The notes beneath the pieces are model-generated. The model made no database searches and was not told the origin of the DNA. It saw only the letters and a list, made by a program, of their open reading frames with translations. From an uncultured Eubacteriales bacterium (lineage in GTDB: Bacteria; Bacillota; Clostridia; Oscillospirales; CAG-272), in the NCBI GenBank assembly GCA_934385225.1, contig CAKRPQ010000087.1, positions 1-8,569 on the forward strand: a stretch of 8,569 nt of DNA. Reading direction: 5' to 3'. This document shows, one piece after another, positions 1 through 6,346 of this stretch. Both the position numbers and the translations under genes were made by a program. Within the stretch, counting starts at the first letter, position 1; every line of letters begins with the position of its first letter.

Positions 1-53
1 TCACCGTTTTGTTCGGATACATCGAAAAGAAAATGAATTATTACAGAGGTTAA
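1..53 (+). CDS. C-terminal end of a probable amino-acid ABC transporter permease (partial)
   Basis: The frame entering from the left edge reads codons from base 3 and ends at TAA 51-53, giving TVLFGYIEKKMNYYRG. An aromatic-hydrophobic end followed by a charged lysine-rich tail resembles the cytoplasmic C-terminus of polar amino-acid ABC permeases, which typically end in a short charged segment such as LE(R/K)+. Only one base separates its stop from the ATPase start at 55, and the ATPase ribosome binding site (AGAGG, 45-49) lies inside its last codons, so the two are cotranscribed and probably translationally coupled. The identity is inferred mostly from that neighbour, because 16 residues are too few for a domain call. 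Confidence 0.6.
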   Translation, partial: TVLFGYIEKKMNYYRG

Positions 54-54
54 T

Positions 55-834
55 ATGGCGATACTGAATGTAAAAGATTTGCATAAAAGCTTTGGCAAGA
101 CCGAGGTGCTGCGCGGAATCTCTTTCGGTATGAATCAGGGTGAGGTTTTGTCCATTATCGGCTCTTCCGGTAGCGGTAAAACAACATTGTTGCGCTGTAT
201 TAATTCGTTAGAGATGCCGGATCGGGGCAGTGTTTTTATTGACGGGCATAAGATTATCGGTTTTAGTGCCGATGAAACATATGATTCGGATGCGGTTGCT
301 GCGGCAAAACTGTCTTTGGGCCTTGTATTCCAGTCTTTCAATTTGTTTCCGCAGTATAATGTTCTTGAAAATGTTTCCTTGGCATGCCGTTGCATTGCCA
401 AACGCCGACCGGATTTCCGTGCCAACAAGAAGCAGATATTGGAAGAAATTGATTGCCGTGCCAGAGAATATATTCAAAAGGTTGGATTGAGTTCAAAAAT
501 AAAGAACTATCCTTGCGAGCTTTCGGGGGGACAGCAACAGCGTGTTGCCATTGCACGCGCTTTGGCTTTGTCACCGAAGATTTTATGCTTTGATGAGCCT
601 ACCAGTGCTTTGGATCCGGAGCTTACCGGGGAAGTGCTGAAGGTGATTAAGGAGTTAGCCAAAGATCGCATGACAATGATTATTGTGACGCATGAGATGA
701 TGTTTGCCAAGGAAGTTTCCGATCATATCATTTTCATGGATGAAGGCGTAATTGCCGATGAAGGCACACCGGAAGAGATTTTTGCTTCTTCCAATTCCCG
801 TACCCGAGAATTCTTAGGTCATAGCGGATTGTGA
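55..834 (+). CDS. Polar amino-acid ABC transporter ATP-binding protein (GlnQ/HisP family)
   Basis: This is the cytoplasmic ATPase that would power uptake of an amino acid through the permease whose tail lies just upstream. All ABC motifs are intact in the 259 residues: Walker A GSSGSGKT (36-43), Q-loop Gln93 in VFQSFNLFPQ, signature LSGGQQQR (156-163), Walker B ILCFDEP (176-182), D-loop SALD (184-187) and the switch His213 in VTHEM. The wording VFQSFNLFPQYNVLENV and the TPEEIF near the C-terminus are typical of the GlnQ/HisP/ArtP group. Residues about 110-150 contain a basic, slightly longer helical segment than in the 240-residue E. coli GlnQ. The substrate cannot be read from the ATPase. 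Codon use differs from the rest of the window: by hand count Ile is 15 ATT, 4 ATC, 3 ATA, and Leu is about half TTG. A terminator follows directly. Confidence 0.95.
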   Translation: MAILNVKDLHKSFGKTEVLRGISFGMNQGEVLSIIGSSGSGKTTLLRCINSLEMPDRGSVFIDGHKIIGFSADETYDSDAVAAAKLSLGLVFQSFNLFPQYNVLENVSLACRCIAKRRPDFRANKKQILEEIDCRAREYIQKVGLSSKIKNYPCELSGGQQQRVAIARALALSPKILCFDEPTSALDPELTGEVLKVIKELAKDRMTMIIVTHEMMFAKEVSDHIIFMDEGVIADEGTPEEIFASSNSRTREFLGHSGL

Positions 835-854
835 TTTATAAAATGTAAAAATAA

Positions 855-907
855 AAAGACCGTGTCGGCAATTTTTGGATTAATTGCTGACACGATCTTT
901 ATTTTTT
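855..907 (+). terminator. Rho-independent terminator of the ABC transporter operon
   Basis: Bases 855-873 and 882-900 form a 19-base-pair stem with one C-A mismatch and one G-U pair, around an 8-base loop, followed by A and six T (902-907). The A-rich left flank (about 847-857) would give a T-rich tail on the other strand, so it may work in both directions. It lies about 20 bases after the ATPase stop and insulates that operon from the tRNA. Confidence 0.92.
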
Positions 908-920
908 GCGGATTTTGATA

Positions 921-949
921 TTGACAAATTTTAATGAGCATGGTATACT
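921..949 (+). promoter_or_regulatory. Sigma-A-type promoter of tRNA-Val
   Basis: A perfect -35 TTGACA (921-926) is followed after 17 bases by TATACT (944-949), preceded by TGG, which gives an extended -10 element. Transcription would start near 956, leaving about 11 leader bases before the mature tRNA at 968. This near-consensus strength is usual for stable RNA genes. Confidence 0.85.
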
Positions 950-967
950 CTTAAATGTTGTTGCTAC

Positions 968-1044
968 GGAGGCATAGCTCAGTTGGTTAGAGTACTTGCT
1001 TGACATGCAAGGGGTCGCAGATTCGAGTTCTGCTGTCTCCACCA
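968..1044 (+). tRNA. trnV: tRNA-Val (anticodon GAC)
   Basis: The full cloverleaf can be folded by hand. The acceptor stem is 968-974 with 1034-1040 (one G-U pair). The D arm starts GCTC at 977. The anticodon stem CTTGC/GCAAG is 995-999 with 1007-1011, around the loop TTGACAT, with anticodon GAC at 1002-1004, reading GUC (and by wobble GUU) valine codons. The T arm is 1017-1033 with the loop TTCGAGT. A discriminator and CCA (1041-1044) are encoded in the gene. It has its own promoter upstream and a hairpin terminator a few bases downstream, so it is a single-gene unit. It sits where the codon style of the window changes, which is notable because tRNA genes are both common integration targets and common points of false joining in metagenome assembly. 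Confidence 0.96.
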
Positions 1045-1050
1045 TAGTGA

Positions 1051-1078
1051 AAAACGAGCCGTTTTTACGGCTCGTTTT
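1051..1078. terminator. Bidirectional terminator shared by tRNA-Val and the minus-strand sugar operon
   Basis: A perfect 11-base-pair stem (1051-1061 with 1068-1078) closes a 6-base loop. The plus strand continues into T-rich sequence (1074-1085), ending the tRNA transcript. The complement of the run of A at 1050-1054 supplies a T tract for the minus strand, ending the epimerase transcript, whose stop codon lies at 1086-1088. Confidence 0.9.
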
Positions 1079-1085
1079 TGTTTTG

Positions 1086-1763
1086 TTATTTTATAGCCTC
1101 TCGCAGCATTTTGATACCGTTTTCAAGCGACAGATCTTTTCTGAAAACGCTCGACGTTCCCGCAACGAAAATATTTACACCCGCTTTGCGCATTTTTTCG
1201 GCATTCTCAAAGCTGACGTTGCCGTCTGCCTCTATTTCGATATCATAAAGTTCTTTTTCGTCAAGAAGCCTGCGAAGCGCGGAAATTTTATTCAGCGTTG
1301 AAGGAATGAGCTTTTGACCGGCAAAGCCGGGATTTACCGTCATAATGAGAACTCCGTCAATGTCCGAATACACTTCGTCGAGAGCGCAGAGCGGGGTTGC
1401 GGGGTTGAGCGCGACAAAAGGTCTTGCGCCTCGTCCCCGTATTTCCGAGAGAACTTTTTGCAGATGGCGCGTGCTTTCGACGTGTACGGTGACGATATCG
1501 CCCTTGTCAAACGGAAACGCACTCAAAATCCGTTCGGGATTTTCAATCATAAGATGAATGTCAAGCGGAATTTTCGTATTTTTCTTTAAGTCTCTGCAAT
1601 AATCCGTACCGAGCGTGAAATTCGGCACGAAAGCACCGTCCATTATGTCTGTGTGAAGATATTCGATGTTGTTTTTCTCAAAGCATTTCACCGTTTCGCC
1701 GAGATTCATTATGTCCGCGCACATCATTGACGGCGATATTTTACATATGTTTTTATTTATCAT
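1086..1763 (-). CDS. Ribulose-phosphate / allulose-6-phosphate 3-epimerase family protein
   Basis: This is a 225-residue TIM-barrel enzyme predicted to invert carbon 3 of a phosphorylated ketose. Family signatures run in order: ISPSMMCAD (9-17), HTDIMDGAFVPN (37-48), PLDIHLMIENP (66-76), ALNPATPL (118-125), MTVNPGFAGQ (141-150), IEADGNVS (177-184) and the phosphate-binding AGTSSVF (201-207). The expected metal ligands and acid/base residues are present: His37, Asp39, His70 and Asp180. SPSMMCAD, GFAGQ-x-IP and AGTS resemble E. coli AlsE (allulose-6-phosphate epimerase) more than housekeeping Rpe, so the substrate may be a hexulose phosphate. The start at 1763 is chosen because homologues begin just before ISPS; a longer frame to 1805 would run back into the dehydrogenase. 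A possible ribosome binding site AAGGTG is at 1774-1779. It overlaps the end of the dehydrogenase by 11 bases, so coupled translation is likely. Family certain, substrate inferred. Confidence 0.9.
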   Translation of the reverse strand: MINKNICKISPSMMCADIMNLGETVKCFEKNNIEYLHTDIMDGAFVPNFTLGTDYCRDLKKNTKIPLDIHLMIENPERILSAFPFDKGDIVTVHVESTRHLQKVLSEIRGRGARPFVALNPATPLCALDEVYSDIDGVLIMTVNPGFAGQKLIPSTLNKISALRRLLDEKELYDIEIEADGNVSFENAEKMRKAGVNIFVAGTSSVFRKDLSLENGIKMLREAIK

Positions 1764-2763
1764 TTTCCCAAAGCACCTTGACGCTGAAAATTTTTTTGGA
1801 CGCAATGTCGTTTATTACGGACGGTATGCTTGCGAGAGATACCCTGTGTGTGACTATGTCACGCAAAACAAGCCTTCCGTCGGAGAGCATTTCGGCTATA
1901 TTTATCCAGTCGTTTTCCGCTTCCGAGTACGAAGAATTCCAGGTGCCTTTCAAGGTGAGCTCGGAACGAAGAAACGCCTGGTACTCGTCCGCCGAAAGCT
2001 TTATCTCGCTTTGCGGATTTCCCATAAGCACGACCGTACCGCCGCGTACCACATAATCGGGAATTTTTGATATGACGGCGGAAGCACCCGTGCCCTCTAT
2101 TGCACGATTCGCCTTTTCGCCCTCCTTAAACAGACGAAAACCTTTTTCAAGCAGAAATTCCGCCTTTTTTTCGTCTGCCTCGATAAATGAAACGTCTGCC
2201 GCACCGAAAGCGAGCGCAAGTCTGCCGGCGATAAGTCCTATCGGACCTGCACCCGTTATCAGAACTCTGTCGCCTTTTTCGATTTCCGCCTTGCGAACCG
2301 CGTGCAGAGCGACGGCACTCGGCTCAAACATTGCTCCTTCTTCGTATGTAACGTTGTCGGGGAGAAATACAAGGTTGAAACGCTTCACGGCTATGTATTC
2401 GGAAAAACCGCCGTCTCGTCTGGAACCGTAGTAGTCATAGTCCTTGCAGCAGTTGTAGTTTCCCGATTTACAGGCACCGCATTCAAAGCACGGAATTAGC
2501 GGAAATACGCTTACTCGCATACCGTCAAGCTCTCCTTTCGGGTCAAGGACAACTTCGCCAGAAAATTCGTGACCGATGACAGTCGGAAAATGGTATGTGC
2601 CGTTTTTTGTAACTCTGCCGATGTCGCTTCCGCATAGCCCGCAATTTTTTACCTTTACAAGAACCTCGTCGTCACGCGGAACGGGAATATCGCGTTCCTC
2701 AATTTCAAGCTGACCTATTCCACGCAGCGAAAGCACTTGCATTTTTGAGTTTTTTATGTTCAT
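1753..2763 (-). CDS. Zinc-dependent polyol-phosphate dehydrogenase (GatD / sorbitol dehydrogenase-like MDR family)
   Basis: This is a 336-residue medium-chain dehydrogenase expected to oxidise a sugar alcohol or its phosphate to a ketose with NAD(P)+. Catalytic zinc ligands are visible as Cys44 (GLCGSD), His65-Glu66 (GHEFSGE) and Glu147 (FEPSAVAL). The structural zinc site is Cys92, Cys95, Cys98 and Cys106. The Rossmann nucleotide loop GAGPIG is at 171-176. The N-terminal wording (GIGQLEIEE, NGTYHFPTVIGHEF) resembles galactitol-1-phosphate 5-dehydrogenase. The start at 2763 is chosen because AGGAGA lies 7 bases upstream; the in-frame ATG at 2784 has no ribosome binding site. It is the first gene of a two-gene operon with the epimerase and is divergent from a DeoR regulator. 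This suggests catabolism of a phosphorylated polyol under local repression. Other MDR substrates such as sorbitol or threonine are possible. Confidence 0.93.
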   Translation of the reverse strand: MNIKNSKMQVLSLRGIGQLEIEERDIPVPRDDEVLVKVKNCGLCGSDIGRVTKNGTYHFPTVIGHEFSGEVVLDPKGELDGMRVSVFPLIPCFECGACKSGNYNCCKDYDYYGSRRDGGFSEYIAVKRFNLVFLPDNVTYEEGAMFEPSAVALHAVRKAEIEKGDRVLITGAGPIGLIAGRLALAFGAADVSFIEADEKKAEFLLEKGFRLFKEGEKANRAIEGTGASAVISKIPDYVVRGGTVVLMGNPQSEIKLSADEYQAFLRSELTLKGTWNSSYSEAENDWINIAEMLSDGRLVLRDIVTHRVSLASIPSVINDIASKKIFSVKVLWENDK

Positions 2764-2794
2764 TGTCTTTCTCCTGTTTTGCATTGTTAGTTTT

Positions 2795-2823
2795 ATTATA
2801 TTGATTCAAAGGCTTAAAAGCAA
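2795..2823 (-). promoter_or_regulatory. Promoter of the dehydrogenase-epimerase operon
   Basis: Read on the minus strand, TTGCTT (complement of 2818-2823) is followed after 17 bases by a perfect TATAAT (complement of 2795-2800). The -10 is consensus but the -35 matches only its first three bases, which fits a promoter needing derepression or activation. The candidate operator half at 2801-2809 lies directly against the -10. Confidence 0.7.
2801..2809. promoter_or_regulatory. Candidate DeoR-family operator site, dehydrogenase side
   Basis: TTGATTCAA touches the -10 box of the minus-strand promoter. The inverted form of nearly the same word (8 of 9 bases) occurs at 2866-2874, touching the -10 of the regulator promoter. 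Placement at equivalent points of two divergent promoters suggests a shared binding site for the neighbouring regulator. This is an inference from sequence symmetry only. Confidence 0.4.
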
Positions 2824-2837
2824 TATCTGCGAAAATA

Positions 2838-2866
2838 TTGACAAACACTCTTGAAAGTGATATAAT
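2838..2866 (+). promoter_or_regulatory. Consensus promoter of the DeoR-family regulator
   Basis: A perfect TTGACA (2838-2843), a 17-base spacer and a perfect TATAAT (2861-2866). The start of transcription would be near 2873, giving a leader of about 29 bases. The spacer contains an imperfect dyad (2846-2859, CACT...AGTG, 10 of 14 symmetric). Such a strong promoter for a regulator normally implies repression by its own product. Confidence 0.88.
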
Positions 2867-2874
2867 TCAATCAA
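2866..2874. promoter_or_regulatory. Candidate DeoR-family operator site, regulator side
   Basis: TTCAATCAA begins on the last base of the -10 box and covers the predicted transcription start. It is the inverted counterpart of 2801-2809 with a single change. An 8-base palindrome, ATTCGAAT, follows at 2875-2882. Binding here would block initiation of the regulator gene. No binding data can be derived from the sequence. Confidence 0.4.
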
Positions 2875-2901
2875 ATTCGAATGCAAACGAAAGGGATATG
2901 T

Positions 2902-3633
2902 ATGTTTTACTCGGAAAGACAGGATAAAATTATTGAATTGCTCAAAAAAAGAGAAAATGTAAGCGTTCATTTTCTTTCAAAGGAGCTTTATGTGAGTGAA
3001 CCGACGATAAGACGAGACCTCGCACAGCTCGAAGCCGAGGGGAAAATAAAACGCACCTTCGGAGGTGCCGTGCTTACCGACGCAATACAGCACGATGTGC
3101 CGTTTTCTCTCCGAATACGCGACAATACGGACGCAAAGGATATTATCGCCGAAAAGGCGTCCGAGCTTCTCTTAGACGGTATGGTTATTTTTCTTGACGC
3201 TTCCACTACGGTATCGCACCTTGTAAAATATATTGAAAAATCAGAAAATCTCACCGTTATAACGAACAACCCCATGCTTCCCGCGCAGCTTGCGGCTTTT
3301 AATATAAGAACCTTTTTAACGGGAGGAGAGCTTCTCGGACACTCTCTTGCCCTTGTCGGTAATCACGCCGAGAACTTTGTGCGCAATTTTAACGCAGACG
3401 CATTCTTTTTTTCGTGCAGAGGCGTGACGGCGGACGGCACTCTTACAGATATGTCGGTGAGTGAGACCGAACTTCGCAGGGCGATGATGAAGCAGTCGAA
3501 GAAAAATGTGTTAATGGTTGATGACAGCAAGATAGGAAAAAAATATATGTACAATCTTTGCACGGTACGGGAACTTGATGCCGTAGTCTGCAATAAGGAA
3601 TTTCCGCCGCAGTGGAAAACGAAAGCGGAATAA
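2902..3633 (+). CDS. DeoR/GlpR-family transcriptional regulator of sugar-phosphate metabolism
   Basis: A 243-residue cytoplasmic repressor-type protein of normal family length. The N-terminal winged helix-turn-helix spans about residues 5-58, with the recognition segment VSEPTIRRDLAQLEAEGKI (31-49) followed by the wing RTFGGAVL (51-58). The C-terminal DeoR sensor domain (about 75-233) shows LDASTTV (98-104), the phosphate-contact TNN (121-123), GGELLG (141-146) and DDSKIGK (207-213), all at the usual places for sugar-phosphate binding. The start at 2902 is chosen because GAAAGGGA (2889-2896) lies 5 bases upstream; the in-frame ATG at 2881 would leave almost no room for a ribosome binding site. 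It is transcribed divergently from the dehydrogenase and epimerase genes, so it most likely controls them and itself, with a phosphorylated sugar as inducer. No convincing terminator follows it. Confidence 0.93.
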   Translation: MFYSERQDKIIELLKKRENVSVHFLSKELYVSEPTIRRDLAQLEAEGKIKRTFGGAVLTDAIQHDVPFSLRIRDNTDAKDIIAEKASELLLDGMVIFLDASTTVSHLVKYIEKSENLTVITNNPMLPAQLAAFNIRTFLTGGELLGHSLALVGNHAENFVRNFNADAFFFSCRGVTADGTLTDMSVSETELRRAMMKQSKKNVLMVDDSKIGKKYMYNLCTVRELDAVVCNKEFPPQWKTKAE

Positions 3634-3674
3634 TATTAAGAATCGTCATTTCTTAAAATATTTCCGAAAATCGG

Positions 3675-3703
3675 TTGATTTTTGAGCATTTATAATGTAT
3701 AAT
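3675..3703 (+). promoter_or_regulatory. Promoter of the mreB-pepD unit
   Basis: TTGATT (3675-3680) and a perfect TATAAT (3698-3703) are separated by 17 bases. A second TATAAT at 3691-3696 has no good -35 partner and may only add to local melting. The start would fall near 3710, with a leader of about 40 bases before the ATG at 3750. The rest of the 116-base gap after the regulator gene holds only a weak AT-rich inverted repeat. Confidence 0.7.
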
Positions 3704-3749
3704 AAAATGGAATAGGTGTTTTTAACAAAAACAAAGGAGGAAAAAACAG

Positions 3750-4778
3750 ATGCCAATGTTTGCAAGGGACATAGGAATAGATCTCGGAACGGCATCGGTG
3801 CTTGTCTATGTAAAGGGCAAGGGAATCGTTATAAGAGAACCCTCCGTCGTCGCCATTGAAAAGAATACGGGAAAAATGATAAAGGTCGGCAAAGCCGCGC
3901 AGCAGATGCTCGGCAGAACGCCCGCCAACATAGAGGCTATAAGACCTTTGCGGGACGGAGTCATAAGTCAGTATGACGTGACGCTTAAAATGATACAGTA
4001 TTTCATCAAGAAGGCGTGCGACGGTTTCGTTTTCAAGCCGAGAGTAATGATATGTATTCCGAGTGAAATTACGGAAGTCGAGGAAAGAGCCGTTATAGAT
4101 GCCGCAACGGCTGCGGGCGCAAGGCAGGCGCACCTTATCGAAGAACCCGTTGCGGCGGCGATAGGCGCGGGCATAAATATCGCGGCACCGAGCGGAAATA
4201 TGATAATAGACATCGGCGGCGGAACAACCGATATCGCGGTCATTTCGCTTAACGACGTCGTTGTTTCGAAATCCATAAGAGTGGCGGGCGATAAATTTGA
4301 CGCCGCTATCGTAAAGTACGTCAGAGAGCGGTACAATATGGTTATAGGCGACAGAACCGCCGAGGCGGTGAAGTGCAAGATCGGCGCGGTCTATACGCAT
4401 AAGGACGCGCAGTATATGGACGTAAAGGGCAGAAGTCTTAATACGGGACTTCCCAGAATGATAACGCTCAGTTCAAAAGAGATGCTCACAGCGCTTTACG
4501 ACCCGCTTAACGACATACTTGACGCGGTCTGCTCCGTTATCGAGAGAACGCCGGCCGAGCTTGTCGCCGATATTCTGAATAACGGCATCGTTATGACGGG
4601 CGGCGGAAGCCTGCTCTGGGGACTTGACAGAATAATCGAGGACGTTACGCATATACCGACAAGAATCGCGAAGGATCCGATCTCCTGCGTTGCGCTCGGA
4701 ACGGGAAAATCGCTTGACAATATCGCTATATTGCCCGACGGCGCACTCAACCTGTCGCGCAGACAACAGAAATATTGA
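3750..4778 (+). CDS. mreB: Rod-shape-determining actin homologue, MreB/Mbl type
   Basis: A 342-residue bacterial actin that would form membrane-bound filaments guiding the lateral cell-wall synthesis machinery. Actin-fold motifs are intact: phosphate 1 DIGIDLGTASVL (7-18), phosphate 2 IDIGGGTTDIAVI (153-165) and adenosine MTGGGSLLWGLD (282-293). EEPVAAAIGAG (131-141) and RTAEAVKCKIG (202-212) are also typical. The opening FARDIGIDLGTA and the phrases GKGIV..EPSVVA and GRTPANI.AIRPL..GVI resemble Bacillus Mbl more than MreB itself, but the paralogues are hard to separate by eye. The start at 3750 has AAAGGAGG at 3733-3740; the ATG at 3756 would be too far away. No mreC or mreD follows, so this is an isolated copy, as mbl often is. 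The dipeptidase starts 27 bases downstream. Isoleucine is mostly ATA here (21 of 40 by hand count), unlike the ABC gene. Confidence 0.95.
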   Translation: MPMFARDIGIDLGTASVLVYVKGKGIVIREPSVVAIEKNTGKMIKVGKAAQQMLGRTPANIEAIRPLRDGVISQYDVTLKMIQYFIKKACDGFVFKPRVMICIPSEITEVEERAVIDAATAAGARQAHLIEEPVAAAIGAGINIAAPSGNMIIDIGGGTTDIAVISLNDVVVSKSIRVAGDKFDAAIVKYVRERYNMVIGDRTAEAVKCKIGAVYTHKDAQYMDVKGRSLNTGLPRMITLSSKEMLTALYDPLNDILDAVCSVIERTPAELVADILNNGIVMTGGGSLLWGLDRIIEDVTHIPTRIAKDPISCVALGTGKSLDNIAILPDGALNLSRRQQKY

Positions 4779-4805
4779 CAGTTCTTTTTTCGGAGGTTTG
4801 AATAT

Positions 4806-6224
4806 ATGGTTATAAACGGATTTGAGCCGAAAAGATTGTTCGATTTGTTCGAAAAGATAACTACCGTGCCGAGAGGATCGGGACACGAAGAAAAAATAGC
4901 CGATTTCCTTTGCGATTTTGCCGCAGAAAGGGGACTTTACAATTACCGCGACAAGATGCACAACGTACTTATAAAGTGCAAAGCGACAAGCGGGCGCGAA
5001 AGCGAGCCGCCTGTGCTTTTGCAGGGACACACCGATATGGTCTGCGAGAAAAATTCGGACGTCGATTTTGATTTTGAAAAGGACGCGCTGAATATCTACG
5101 TCGATGAGAACGGTTTTCTCCGCGCACGCGGAACGACTCTCGGCGGCGATGACGGCGCGGCTGTCGCGATAATGCTCGCGCTTCTTGACGGCGAATGTGA
5201 AAGCCACCCCGCACTTGAATGTCTCTTCACCGTGCAGGAGGAGACGGGACTTGACGGAGCAAAGTCGTTCGATTACGATCTTATAGGCGCACGAACGATG
5301 ATAAATCTTGATTCCGAGACGGACGGCGTTGCCACGGCAGGCTGCGCCGGCGGTATTTTCCACGAAGTCACTCTGCCACTCCCGAAAAATGAGTGTTCGC
5401 AGACAGGCGTAAAGATAACACTCGGAGGTCTTGCGGGCGGACACAGCGGCGAGAATATAAATTCGGGAAGAGCAAACGCGAATAAACTTATGGGCAGAGT
5501 TCTTCTGTCTCTTGACGGCATTCGGATTTCTTCGATTGACGGCGGAAGCAAGGATAATGCCATTCCGAGAGAGTGCGAGGCACTTTGCATCGTGTCCGAC
5601 TATGCGGATTTTGAAGCGAAGATAAACAAAATATATAATGAAATTAAAAACGAACTTGCGCCCGCGGATTTCGCGTTCTTTATAAAAACCGAACGCGCCG
5701 ATGTCGGATATGCCTCAGGCGCGGAGGACAGCAGAAAAATTGCGTCCTTTATCTCGTCGGTTCATAACGGCGTTATCGAGATGAGCAAGAATATAGACGG
5801 TCTTGTAGAATTTTCGCGCAATCTCGGTATAATCGGGACGGACGGCGAGACGGTCAGATTTGTTTTTTCGGCAAGGTCGGCGATAGAGAGCCGGCTTGAT
5901 TATGCCGACACGGAGCTTGCAAACCTTGCATTGACATACGGCGGGAGGTCCGTGCTTACGGGCAGATATCCCGGCTGGGAATACGCTAAAACCTCCGCTC
6001 TGCGCGATAAATATTTTGAAGTTTACCGCAGAATAACGGGGAAAGAGGCAAAGGCGGACGTCATTCACGCAGGGCTTGAATGCGGAATCATCAAATCGAA
6101 GATACACGATATGGATATGATTTCGATAGGACCCGATATGAGGGATATTCATTCGCCGAGCGAAGCACTTGACCTTGCGTCGTTTGCACGCACATGGAAG
6201 GTAGTCTGCGGACTGCTTGAATAA
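4806..6224 (+). CDS. pepD: Aminoacyl-histidine dipeptidase / beta-Ala-His dipeptidase (M20C, PepD)
   Basis: A 472-residue cytoplasmic metallopeptidase expected to cleave dipeptides, classically Xaa-His, and supply amino acids. The di-zinc site signatures of M20C run in order: GHTDMVCEKN (74-83, His75 and Asp77), TLGGDDGAA (111-119, bridging Asp), VQEETGLDGA (143-152, Glu145/Glu146 as general base and ligand), NLDSE (167-171) and the late metal and substrate region IHAGLECGI (420-428), followed by DIHSPSEAL (447-455). The dimerisation lid domain would fill about residues 185-380, where GLAGGHSGENI (208-218) is also characteristic. Length is close to E. coli PepD (485). GGAGG at 4792-4796 sits 9 bases before the start. 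Nothing shows a signal peptide. It is probably cotranscribed with mreB, and a terminator follows 8 bases after the stop. The specificity is inferred from the family. Confidence 0.95.
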   Translation: MVINGFEPKRLFDLFEKITTVPRGSGHEEKIADFLCDFAAERGLYNYRDKMHNVLIKCKATSGRESEPPVLLQGHTDMVCEKNSDVDFDFEKDALNIYVDENGFLRARGTTLGGDDGAAVAIMLALLDGECESHPALECLFTVQEETGLDGAKSFDYDLIGARTMINLDSETDGVATAGCAGGIFHEVTLPLPKNECSQTGVKITLGGLAGGHSGENINSGRANANKLMGRVLLSLDGIRISSIDGGSKDNAIPRECEALCIVSDYADFEAKINKIYNEIKNELAPADFAFFIKTERADVGYASGAEDSRKIASFISSVHNGVIEMSKNIDGLVEFSRNLGIIGTDGETVRFVFSARSAIESRLDYADTELANLALTYGGRSVLTGRYPGWEYAKTSALRDKYFEVYRRITGKEAKADVIHAGLECGIIKSKIHDMDMISIGPDMRDIHSPSEALDLASFARTWKVVCGLLE

Positions 6225-6231
6225 TAAAACG

Positions 6232-6262
6232 GAGAGCACCGCGCGTCGGTGCTTTTCTTTTA
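6232..6262 (+). terminator. Rho-independent terminator after pepD
   Basis: An 11-base-pair stem (6232-6242 with 6248-6258, two G-U pairs) closes the loop CGCGT and is followed by TTTT (6259-6262). It ends the mreB-pepD transcript and separates it from the sigma factor operon. Confidence 0.88.
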
Positions 6263-6296
6263 GCAAAAAAAATGTTATAAAAACAATGTTTTGCTT
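6263..6296. repeat. Imperfect inverted repeat upstream of the sigma factor gene
   Basis: AGCAAAA (6263-6269) is the inverted match of TTTTGCT (6290-6296). The interior also pairs partly (TGTT at 6273-6276 with AACA near 6283-6286). It lies between the pepD terminator and a TATATA (6297-6302) that could serve as the -10 of the sigma operon. It may be a regulator site or a secondary terminator-like hairpin. I cannot assign a clear promoter in the 84 bases before the sigma gene: no convincing ECF-type -35/-10 pair was seen. Confidence 0.35.
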
Positions 6297-6346
6297 ATAT
6301 ATAGGGTGCAGGGGAAAAACCGTGTGACCGAGAAAGGAGCAGAAAA

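Noticed and set aside
968..1044. Possible integrated element anchored at tRNA-Val
   Set aside because: No integrase gene and no repeat of the tRNA 3' end is seen within the window. The codon-style change is reported as a finding, but an element is not claimed.
3636..3656. AT-rich inverted repeat (TTAAGAA...TTCTTAA) after the DeoR regulator
   Set aside because: The 7-base-pair stem is almost all A-T and no T run follows, so it is unlikely to terminate transcription. It was not listed as a terminator.
3690..4400. Minus-strand open frame (236 codons) opposite the mreB start
   Set aside because: Its translation is Arg/Tyr/His-rich with no domain, and it covers the promoter and intact coding region of mreB. 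It is a shadow frame.
4473..5444. Long minus-strand open frame (323 codons) opposite mreB and pepD
   Set aside because: It lies wholly antisense to two clear conserved genes, has no recognisable motif or ribosome binding site, and spans their junction. The codon bias of the real genes leaves this frame open by chance.
5715..6266. Minus-strand open frame opposite the end of pepD
   Set aside because: It overlaps the conserved HAGLECG region of pepD and the terminator hairpin, and its translation is low-complexity basic. It is not a gene.
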